This document shows positions 1-5,676 of a stretch of 6,349 bases of DNA, piece by piece. This stretch comes from Paracoccaceae bacterium (lineage in GTDB: Bacteria; Pseudomonadota; Alphaproteobacteria; Rhodobacterales; Rhodobacteraceae), in NCBI GenBank assembly GCA_007131945.1, contig SLPP01000257.1, positions 1-6,349 on the forward strand. The letters are read 5' to 3'. Within the stretch, counting starts at the first letter, position 1; each line of letters opens with the position of its first letter. The notes below the pieces were generated by a model that was given only the letters and a program-made list of their open reading frames with translations, made no database searches and was not told the DNA's origin. A program made the position numbers and the translations under genes.

Positions 1-6
1 AGACAC

Positions 7-828
7 ATGTCCTCGATTCTGACGAATACCAGCGCCATGGTCGCGCTGCAGACGATGAAGCAGATCAACCGCGACCTCGGAAGCGTCCAGAGCCAGATCT
101 CGACCGGGATGAAGGTCGCCACTGCCAAGGACAACGCCGCCATCTGGGCCATCGGCAAGACGATGAGCTCTGACGCCGACGCCATGAAAACCGTTCAGTC
201 GTCGATCTCCGTGGGTCAGTCCACGGTGGCCGTCGCGCGCAACGCGACGGAGTCGGTCGTCGACCTTCTGGGCGAGATGAAATCGCTGGTGCTGCAGGCG
301 GGCGAGAACGTCGACAACGCGAAGATCACTGACAGCCTCGACGAAATGAAGGCCCAGATCGCGACGATCCTCGAGTCGGCCAGCTTCAACGGCCTCAACC
401 TGCTCAACCAGACCGGCGATGACCTCGCGGCCATCTCGGCGCTGGTCCGGAGCGGGACCACACTGTCCACCGAAGATATCTCGGTCGCCGGCGAAGATCT
501 CGCGGGCGCCCTTGACACGAACCTCGTATTCAACCTGAGCGATCCAGCTGCGATCGAAACGACGCTGGGCCTGATCGAAACGGAACTCCAGACCTTTATC
601 GACAAGGCTGCCTCGCTGGGCGTCACCGAAAAGCGCATGGAGATCCAGAGCGAGTTCGTCGGCAAGCTGATCGACGGGCTGAAGTCGGGTGTCGGCGCCA
701 TGGTCGACGCCGACATGGAAGAGGCCTCGGCCCGCCTCCAGGCGCTGCAGGTGCAGCAGCAGCTGGGCATCCAGGCGCTGTCGATCGCCAACCAGCAGCC
801 GCAGAACATCCTGTCGCTGTTCCGCTGA
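7..828 (+). CDS. fliC: Flagellin, filament subunit (short alphaproteobacterial type)
   Basis: Structural subunit of the flagellar filament, exported by the flagellar type III apparatus and polymerised at the filament tip. The N-terminal half (about residues 1-140) has the flagellin D0/D1 pattern: start MSSILTNTSAMVAL, then the ISTGMKVATAKDNAA segment at residues 31-45 and a long heptad-rich helix. The C-terminal D1/D0 part ends in the diagnostic SIANQQPQNILSLFR. Only about 100 residues separate the two conserved ends, so the surface-exposed D2/D3 domains of enterobacterial flagellins are absent, as is usual for 270-280-residue alphaproteobacterial flagellins. The protein has no cysteine, histidine or tyrosine. 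Residue 90, in the segment aligning with the TLR5-contact helix of Salmonella FliC, is Glu rather than Arg. Start chosen at the ATG giving the canonical N terminus; only six bases lie upstream, so ribosome site and promoter cannot be judged. flaF follows after 77 bases. Genomes of this group often carry several flagellin copies, so the paralogue name is uncertain. Confidence 0.96.
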   Translation: MSSILTNTSAMVALQTMKQINRDLGSVQSQISTGMKVATAKDNAAIWAIGKTMSSDADAMKTVQSSISVGQSTVAVARNATESVVDLLGEMKSLVLQAGENVDNAKITDSLDEMKAQIATILESASFNGLNLLNQTGDDLAAISALVRSGTTLSTEDISVAGEDLAGALDTNLVFNLSDPAAIETTLGLIETELQTFIDKAASLGVTEKRMEIQSEFVGKLIDGLKSGVGAMVDADMEEASARLQALQVQQQLGIQALSIANQQPQNILSLFR

Positions 829-834
829 GGTCAC

Positions 835-864
835 CGGCCGGAGCCCCGCGCGGGGCTCCGGCCG
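835..864 (+). terminator. Perfect 30-base palindrome after flagellin (terminator or mRNA-stabilising hairpin)
   Basis: Positions 835-849 are the exact reverse complement of 850-864, centred between 849 and 850. As RNA this can form a stem of about 13 G:C-rich pairs closed by a CGCG loop. It begins six bases after the flagellin stop codon and lies 41 bases before flaF. No T-tract follows (CCCCTGCTGCC), so it is not a classical intrinsic terminator. I infer partial termination or protection of the flagellin mRNA 3' end, which would let flagellin be expressed far above flaF-flbT. Because the palindrome is perfect it would act on either strand. Confidence 0.7.
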
Positions 865-893
865 CCCCTGCTGCCATACCCTGACCTCGCACC

Positions 894-900
894 GAAGGGA
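894..900 (+). promoter_or_regulatory. Ribosome binding site of flaF
   Basis: The purine run GAAGGGA ends five bases before the ATG at 906. It resembles a Shine-Dalgarno sequence and supports this flaF start. Confidence 0.6.
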
Positions 901-905
901 TCGCC

Positions 906-1286
906 ATGACCGCCCATGCCCTCGCGCAGACCACCTATGGTGCCACTGCTCGCACCATCAAGACGCCGCGCGACATCGAATACGACCTGCTCGCCCGCAT
1001 CACCGGCCAGCTGCAAAAGGCCCTTGCCGACACCGGCCCCACCGGCTTTCCGGCGCTCGCCACCGCCATGCATGAAAACGCCCGTCTCTGGACGGTCTTC
1101 GCGACCGACCTTGCCGACGCCGGCAACCAGTTTCCGCAGCAGTTGCGCGCGCAGCTTTTCTACCTGGCCGAGTTCGTGCTCAAGCACACGCCCAAGGTGC
1201 TCAGCGGCACCGCCAAGGCCGATGCGCTGGTCGATATCAACCTTGCCGTGATGCGCGGCCTGCGCGGACAGGGGGCGGGCGCATGA
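906..1286 (+). CDS. flaF: FlaF, flagellin synthesis/secretion regulator
   Basis: Small cytoplasmic FlaF-family protein (126 residues, normal for the family). FlaF is found in alphaproteobacteria and is known, mainly from Caulobacter, to be needed for flagellin production and secretion, acting opposite to FlbT. Family features visible here are the N-terminal tyrosine (Y11), the TPRDIEYDLL segment at 20-29, ENARLW at 57-62, the NQFPQQLRAQL stretch at 74-84, and the closing DINLAVMRGL at 110-119. No signal peptide or membrane segment is evident; it is predicted all-helical. It has its own ribosome site (GAAGGGA, five-base spacer), and its stop overlaps the flbT start in ATGA (1283-1286), implying translational coupling. 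The position after flagellin and before flbT is the classic arrangement and makes the call firm. Confidence 0.95.
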   Translation: MTAHALAQTTYGATARTIKTPRDIEYDLLARITGQLQKALADTGPTGFPALATAMHENARLWTVFATDLADAGNQFPQQLRAQLFYLAEFVLKHTPKVLSGTAKADALVDINLAVMRGLRGQGAGA

Positions 1287-1687
1287 CCGGCCTCATCCTG
1301 AAGCTCGCCCCGCACGAGCGCGTGCTGATCAACGGCGCGGTGATCGAGAACGGCGACAAGCGCTCGCGCTTCTCGATCATCACGCCGAACGCGCATATCT
1401 TGCGCCTGCGCGACGCGATCCACCCCGAACAGGCGAACACGCCCGTGCGCCGGGTCTGCTACATAGCGCAACTGGTGCTTTCGGGCGATGCCGAGCCGGA
1501 TGATGCGCGCCCGCAGCTTCTGCGCGGGATCGAGCAGCTGAGCCAGGTCTTCACCGACCCCGACAGCCGCGCGAATCTGACCCGCGCGACCGAGGCGGTT
1601 ATCGCCGAGGAGCATTACCAGGCGCTGCGGGCGCTGCGCGCGCTCCTGCCGCGCGAGGATCGGCTTATGGCGGCGCGCCGGCAATGA
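1283..1687 (+). CDS. flbT: FlbT, post-transcriptional repressor of flagellin
   Basis: FlbT-family protein of 134 residues. In Caulobacter FlbT promotes decay or blocks translation of flagellin mRNA through its 5' leader when filament assembly is not complete; I infer the same role here. The N-terminal beta-rich part shows the family signature ERVLINGAVIENGDKR (residues 12-27), followed by ILRLRDAI (39-46) and a TPVRRVCYIAQ stretch (53-63). The C-terminal part is helical with ALRALRALLPRED, typical of the family. The start ATG lies inside the flaF stop (ATGA), with a G-rich run at 1271-1279 just upstream as a plausible ribosome site. The stop likewise overlaps the next gene's ATG at 1684. The target flagellin leader lies outside this window, so no binding site can be examined. 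Confidence 0.95.
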   Translation: MTGLILKLAPHERVLINGAVIENGDKRSRFSIITPNAHILRLRDAIHPEQANTPVRRVCYIAQLVLSGDAEPDDARPQLLRGIEQLSQVFTDPDSRANLTRATEAVIAEEHYQALRALRALLPREDRLMAARRQ

Positions 1688-2505
1688 GCTTCCAGCCCGT
1701 CATACCGATGAACGGCTATGCGGGCTGGCGCTTCCTGCAGCGCACCATGGAAACGCAGGCCGAGAACCACGCCCGCGCCCCGATGGCGCAGCGCGACGAG
1801 GCCTATTTCCGCGACACCATCGGCAGGATCGGCTCGGCGGCCGAACTGGTGGCCGATCGCCGCCTGCTGCGCGTGGCGCTGACCGCTTTCGGACTGGCCG
1901 ACGACCTGCCCAATCGCGCCTTCGTCCAGCGCATCCTCGAAAGCCCGCTCGACGAACCGCGCAGCTTTGCCAACCGGCTCGCCGACAAGCGCTACGCCGA
2001 ATTCGCCCGCGCCTTCGGCTTCGCCGACGAGGGCGGGCCGAAGACCACCGAGCCGGGCTTTGCCGAGAAGATCGTCAAGGCATTCCACGCCCGCCAGTTC
2101 GAATTCGCGGTGGGCGAACAGGACACGGCGATGCGGATGGCACTGGCGCTGCAGCGCGATCTCGGCGAGCTGGCGGCGAGCGACCGCGGCGACGAGGCGA
2201 AGTGGCTGCGCATCCTCGGCACGCCGAACCTGCGCAAGGTCTTCGAGGCCGCCTTCCAGCTTCCCCAGGGATTCGGGCAGATCGATCTTGACCGCCAGGT
2301 GACGATCCTGAGCGAACGCACGCGGCGCGTCTTCGGCGAAGGTGGCGTCGGCCAGTTTGTCGAACCCGAGAAGATGAGCGCGCTGATCCGCCGCTTCTTC
2401 GTCGGCGAGCAGCTGCGCGAGATCCAGGCCCAGTCCGGCCCCTCGGCGGCGCTGACGATGCTGATGGAGAGCCAGGCGAACATGGCGCGTTTCCGCCAGA
2501 CCTGA
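1684..2505 (+). CDS. DUF1217 family protein, flagellar cluster
   Basis: A 273-residue protein that I assign to the DUF1217 family, which recurs in alphaproteobacterial flagellar loci and has no firmly established biochemical role. Visible family features: an N-terminal NGYAGWRFLQRT (residues 10-21), then FRDTIGRIGSAAELVADRRLL (42-62), ALTAFGL (65-71), and SFANRLADKRYAEFARAFGF (94-113). A second half (about 140-240) carries a similar helical layout with RILGTPNLRKVFEAAFQLP and a DLDRQV segment, suggesting a duplicated helical architecture. It is charged, soluble-looking and predicted nearly all alpha-helical, without signal peptide or membrane helix. The ATG overlaps the flbT stop (ATGA), and the preceding bases give only a weak ribosome site, so translation probably depends on flbT. 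It is the last gene of the module. I infer a job in filament assembly or flagellin control from context only. Confidence 0.85.
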   Translation: MSFQPVIPMNGYAGWRFLQRTMETQAENHARAPMAQRDEAYFRDTIGRIGSAAELVADRRLLRVALTAFGLADDLPNRAFVQRILESPLDEPRSFANRLADKRYAEFARAFGFADEGGPKTTEPGFAEKIVKAFHARQFEFAVGEQDTAMRMALALQRDLGELAASDRGDEAKWLRILGTPNLRKVFEAAFQLPQGFGQIDLDRQVTILSERTRRVFGEGGVGQFVEPEKMSALIRRFFVGEQLREIQAQSGPSAALTMLMESQANMARFRQT

Positions 2506-2516
2506 GCCGGGCCGGA

Positions 2517-2540
2517 GCAGGACGGCCGCGCCGCCCCTGC
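2517..2540. terminator. Imperfect hairpin in the convergent gap
   Basis: GCAGG at 2517-2521 can pair with CCTGC at 2536-2540, and CGGC at 2523-2526 with GCCG at 2530-2533 around a three-base loop, leaving a small internal bulge. It sits in the 48-base gap between the converging DUF1217 and synthase-like genes, where transcripts from both sides need to end. There is no T-run on either side, so intrinsic termination would be inefficient; this is a weak candidate. Confidence 0.35.
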
Positions 2541-2553
2541 CCCACCCAGACCG

Positions 2554-3318
2554 TCACATCCCCACGAGGCTGCGCCAGAGCAGGCTGCCGCGCCGGGCAA
2601 ACTCGGACTGGCCCAGCCGGCCCGCGGCCACGGCGCCGGGGTCGCGAACGGCCTGGTTCAAGATCGCACGGGCCCGCCAGGCGGCCAGCAATGCCGGGCG
2701 TGCCGACCGGGCCAAGTTCCCCGCGGCCCGGAGACGGGCAAGCCCCGTCCGAGCCAGCGCCGCCACCGCCTCGGGCCTGCCGTCGGGCAGTGGCGCGCGG
2801 CCCGCCGCCTCGAGCGCAGGAACTGCCATGAGATAGTTCGCCAGCCCCTGCGCCGCTCCCCGGTCCCGCGCCGGCGCGTCCTGTGGCTCACCCACCGCGC
2901 GCACCGCGAGTGCCATGAGATCGCCGGCAGAGGCGTCAAGGTAGCGCCAGAGCCGGGCCTCGTCGGCAAATGGATCGCGCTCCAGATCCGTCTCGCGCGC
3001 ATCGATGACACTCTGCAGCAGGAGCTTGGGAAGCGATCTCGAGACGATGAGCGAAGCGAGGGGGCCCGCGACCTCGTGCGCGCGTGGCGGCGCCTCGCCC
3101 GCCTCGGCGACCACGTCGCGCCAGAATTGCAGGCGCATCCGGGCGATCATCGGCTCCTTCGTCACCCAGCCGGCGCGCGCGACCTCGAGATTGAAGGCGT
3201 AGAGCACCATTAGCGGCGGGCGTGCGGCGGGGGGCGCGGCCATCACCGCGAGGAAACGGTCGGGATCGCCGCGCTCGACCAGCGCGGCGCAGGCGTCGAT
3301 ATCGGGTCGGTCGCTCAT
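2554..3318 (-). CDS. Squalene/phytoene synthase-fold protein without catalytic aspartates (NDUFAF6-like)
   Basis: A 254-residue protein with the trans-isoprenyl diphosphate synthase (squalene/phytoene synthase) layout. Recognisable parts are LYAFNLEVAR (39-48), MIARMRLQFWRDV (57-69), a RETDLERDPFADEARLWRYL stretch (108-127) and ASAGDLMALAV (129-139). True synthases carry two Asp-rich Mg-diphosphate motifs. Here no Asp occurs between residues 37 and 67, where the first belongs, and the second region (154-180) keeps only D179 in an LPDG remnant. It is therefore unlikely to make squalene or phytoene. The same condition is known for NDUFAF6, the mitochondrial complex I assembly factor of this family, and I infer a related structural role. 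No carotenoid or hopanoid gene is adjacent. The ATG has no clear Shine-Dalgarno sequence but gives the N terminus I recognise for this group (ALVERGDPDRFLA). It follows the methyltransferase by 46 bases, so it is probably co-transcribed. Confidence 0.82.
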   Translation of the reverse strand: MSDRPDIDACAALVERGDPDRFLAVMAAPPAARPPLMVLYAFNLEVARAGWVTKEPMIARMRLQFWRDVVAEAGEAPPRAHEVAGPLASLIVSRSLPKLLLQSVIDARETDLERDPFADEARLWRYLDASAGDLMALAVRAVGEPQDAPARDRGAAQGLANYLMAVPALEAAGRAPLPDGRPEAVAALARTGLARLRAAGNLARSARPALLAAWRARAILNQAVRDPGAVAAGRLGQSEFARRGSLLWRSLVGM

Positions 3319-3364
3319 GCCGGGCGAGATAGGACGGGGCGCCGGTCCGTGCCAGTGCCACCGG

Positions 3365-4054
3365 TCACGCCGGGGCGGCCACGATGATCCGGTAGTCGTA
3401 CCAGCGCCCGTGCGCGCGCCAGAGCGCGATCTCGGCGCGGAAGCCGGCGATCAGGTCGGGATCACCGTCGAACGCCGCAAGCCGCGCCGCGAGCGGTTCG
3501 TAGTAGGAAGCCCAGCCGGCGGGACCGAGCCAGCGCGCGCCGAGGACCTTCCAGCCGGCGGCCGCCACCTGCGCCTCCAGCCCCGCCGCATCGGTCAGCC
3601 GGAGCCCCTCGGCCGCCCAGAAGGCGCGCGCGGCCTCGGGCGGGTCGGGTCTGTACCAGGCGAGATCGGAGAAGGCGACGCGCCCGCCCGGCCGCAGATG
3701 CCCGGCCCAGGCGTCGAGCGCCGGCCCGACGCCCAGGTGATAGACCGCACCGGCCGACCAGATCAGGTCGAACGGGCCGCCGGGCGGGTCGGCCATGTCG
3801 GCGACATGCGCCTCGACCGCCGAGAAACGCGCGCGGACGCGCTCGATGAAGGCCGGCGCGGTATCGACGGCGACCACCCTGCCCCGCGGCACGGCGGCCA
3901 GAAGTTCGGCGAGGTCGGCCCCGGTGCCGCAACCCGCATCCAGCACCGTGGCGTCCGGTGCCGTTCCCGCCACCGCGAGCGCCCAGTGCAGGCTTTCCGC
4001 ATCTCCGGGCCCGGCCCGGTCGAGCGGCGCGAAAAGCGCGAAGATGTCGCTCAT
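3365..4054 (-). CDS. Class I SAM-dependent methyltransferase, substrate unknown
   Basis: A 229-residue cytoplasmic Rossmann-fold methyltransferase. Motif I (SAM-binding glycine loop) is VLDAGCGTG at residues 37-45; the acidic residue that holds the SAM ribose is D64 at the end of VVAVD. The DM pair at 86-87 is motif III-like, FDLIWSAGAVYHLG (95-108) is motif IV-like, and HLRPGGRVAFSD (119-130) is the usual post-motif strand. The C-terminal 100 residues are rich in Trp, Tyr and Ala and carry no additional domain that I recognise. The layout resembles Methyltransf_11/25-type small-molecule methyltransferases, but nothing visible fixes the substrate. The ATG overlaps the cimA stop (ATGA at 4051-4054), so translation is coupled to citramalate synthase; this is proximity and not proof of a shared pathway. 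The upstream bases offer only a weak GGAA ribosome site. Confidence 0.85.
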   Translation of the reverse strand: MSDIFALFAPLDRAGPGDAESLHWALAVAGTAPDATVLDAGCGTGADLAELLAAVPRGRVVAVDTAPAFIERVRARFSAVEAHVADMADPPGGPFDLIWSAGAVYHLGVGPALDAWAGHLRPGGRVAFSDLAWYRPDPPEAARAFWAAEGLRLTDAAGLEAQVAAAGWKVLGARWLGPAGWASYYEPLAARLAAFDGDPDLIAGFRAEIALWRAHGRWYDYRIIVAAPA

Positions 4055-5676
4055 GCCACGGGTTCCACGCCGTCGCGGATGAGTTTCCAGACCATCGCCT
4101 CGCGCAAGGCCTCGAAAGAGGCGTCGACGATGTTGGGCGAGACGCCGACCGTCGACCAGCGCATCCCTGCCCCATCCTCGCTGTCGATGATGACACGCGT
4201 CACCGCCTCGGTGCCGCCCTGGGTGATGCGCACCTTGAAATCGACGAGCTTCATGTCGTCGATCGCCGCCTGGTAGGGGCCGAGGTCCTTGGCCAGCGCC
4301 TTGGCGAGCGCGTTGACCGGCCCGCGATCCGAGCCCGTCGCATCCATGCTTTCCGAGACCGAGAGCATCTTCTGCCCGCCGATCTTCACCACCACCACCG
4401 CTTCGGACAGGCTGACCATGCGGTTGTACTTGTTCTTCCGCCGCTCGACCGTCACCCGGTAGCGCTTGACCTCGAAATAGTCCGGCAGCAGCCCCAGCTC
4501 GGCCCGCGCCAGCAGCTCGAACGAGGCCTGCGCGCCGTCATAGGCGTAACCCTGATCCTCGCGCTCCTTGACGATCTCGAGGATGCGGGCAAGGCGGAGA
4601 TCGCCCGGCTCGACCTCGATCCCGGCGGCTTTGAGCCGCGCGCGCAGGTTCGACTGGCCGGCCTGGTTCGACATCGGGATGATGCGGGCGTTGCCGGCCC
4701 GTGCGGGATCGATGTGCTCGTAGGTCGCGGGGTCCTTGAGGATCGCGCTTGCATGCAGTCCCGCCTTGTGCGCGAAGGCCGAGGCGCCGACATAGGGCGC
4801 GCTGCGCAGCGGCACGCGGTTGAGGATGTCGTCAAGCTGGCGCGAGACACGCACGAGGCCGGTCAGCGCCTGCGCGCTGACGCCCGTCTCGAAGCGGGAG
4901 GCATAGGACTCCTTCAGCGCCAGCGTCGGGATCAGTGTCACCAGGTTGGCGTTCCCGCAGCGTTCGCCCAGCCCGTTCAGCGTGCCCTGGATCTGCCGCG
5001 CGCCGGCATCGACGGCGGCGAGCGAGGCGGCGACGGCGTTGCCGGTGTCGTCGTGGCAATGGATGCCCAGTTTCTCGCCCGGAACGCCCGCGGCGATCAC
5101 CTCGGCCGTCACCCGCCCGACCTCGGCGGGCAGCGTGCCGCCATTGGTGTCGCAGAGCACGATCCAGCGCGCACCAGCCTCGAGCGCCGCCCGCAGGCAG
5201 TCCAGCGCATAGCCGGGATTGGCACGGTAGCCGTCGAAGAAATGCTCGGCATCGAAGAGCGCCTCGCGCCCCAACCCGACGAGATGCGCGACCGAGGCGC
5301 GGATGTTCTCGAGGTTCTCCTCGAGCGTGATGCCGAGCGCGGCGGTGACATGGTAGTCATGCGTCTTGCCGACAAGGCAGACCGAGCCGGTGCCGGCATT
5401 GACCACCGCCGCCAGCACCTCGTCATTCGCCGCCGAGCGCCCTGCCCGCTTGGTCATCCCGAAGGCAGTGAGGGTTGCGCGCGTCTTCGGCGCAGCGGCG
5501 AAGAACTCGCTGTCGGTCGGGTTCGCGCCGGGCCAGCCGCCCTCGATGTAATCGATGCCCATTTCGTCGAGCGCCCGCGCGATCGCCAGCTTGTCGGCGG
5601 TCGAGAACTGCACCCCCTGCGTCTGCTGCCCGTCGCGCAGGGTGGTGTCGTAGAGGTAGAGGCGTTCGCGGCTCAC
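4051..5676 (-). CDS. cimA: (R)-citramalate synthase
   Basis: Condenses pyruvate and acetyl-CoA to (R)-citramalate, the first step of the threonine-independent route to 2-oxobutyrate and isoleucine. The 541-residue length fits CimA. The N-terminal TIM barrel shows the DRE-TIM metallolyase signature YDTTLRDGQQTQG (9-21, with R14 and D15 as expected catalytic/metal residues), the CimA-typical YIEGGWPGANP (43-53), the metal-binding HCHDD (205-209) and NGLGERCGNAN (233-243). The C-terminal part (about 410-541) is a LeuA-type regulatory/dimer domain ending with a WSTVGVSPNIVDASFEAL stretch, so isoleucine feedback is plausible. The GGWPGANP form and overall length favour citramalate over 2-isopropylmalate synthase. 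The start is GTG at 5676, preceded by a strong GGAGG (5684-5688) with a seven-base spacer, and it overlaps the cysS stop in GTGA. The methyltransferase start overlaps its own stop. Confidence 0.93.
   Translation of the reverse strand: MSRERLYLYDTTLRDGQQTQGVQFSTADKLAIARALDEMGIDYIEGGWPGANPTDSEFFAAAPKTRATLTAFGMTKRAGRSAANDEVLAAVVNAGTGSVCLVGKTHDYHVTAALGITLEENLENIRASVAHLVGLGREALFDAEHFFDGYRANPGYALDCLRAALEAGARWIVLCDTNGGTLPAEVGRVTAEVIAAGVPGEKLGIHCHDDTGNAVAASLAAVDAGARQIQGTLNGLGERCGNANLVTLIPTLALKESYASRFETGVSAQALTGLVRVSRQLDDILNRVPLRSAPYVGASAFAHKAGLHASAILKDPATYEHIDPARAGNARIIPMSNQAGQSNLRARLKAAGIEVEPGDLRLARILEIVKEREDQGYAYDGAQASFELLARAELGLLPDYFEVKRYRVTVERRKNKYNRMVSLSEAVVVVKIGGQKMLSVSESMDATGSDRGPVNALAKALAKDLGPYQAAIDDMKLVDFKVRITQGGTEAVTRVIIDSEDGAGMRWSTVGVSPNIVDASFEALREAMVWKLIRDGVEPVA

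Noticed and set aside
216..809. A 197-codon frame antisense to flagellin
   Set aside because: Ser/Arg/Ala-rich translation with no motif, directly opposite an unmistakable flagellin; shadow frame.
1160..1684. A 174-codon frame antisense to flaF/flbT
   Set aside because: No family resemblance and it covers two genes with strong family signatures; shadow frame.
2554..3318. Annotation as a true phytoene synthase (crtB) or squalene synthase (hpnC/hpnD)
   Set aside because: Both Asp-rich substrate-binding motifs are missing and no carotenoid or hopanoid genes are adjacent.
3319..3364. A possible terminator or small regulatory element between the methyltransferase and the synthase-like gene (CCGGT/ACCGG pairing and a TGGCAC doublet on the minus strand)
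   Set aside because: Only a five-pair stem with a long loop and a two-copy six-base repeat; within chance for G+C-rich DNA, and the short gap fits continued transcription.
3317..4276. A 319-codon open frame on the plus strand opposite the methyltransferase
   Set aside because: Low-complexity Arg/Gly/Pro composition with no recognisable family; it is a shadow of the minus-strand methyltransferase and the 3' end of cimA.
4051..5676. 2-Isopropylmalate synthase (leuA) or homocitrate synthase
   Set aside because: The YIEGGWPGANP segment and the 541-residue layout fit citramalate synthase better, although only enzyme assay settles substrate choice in this superfamily.
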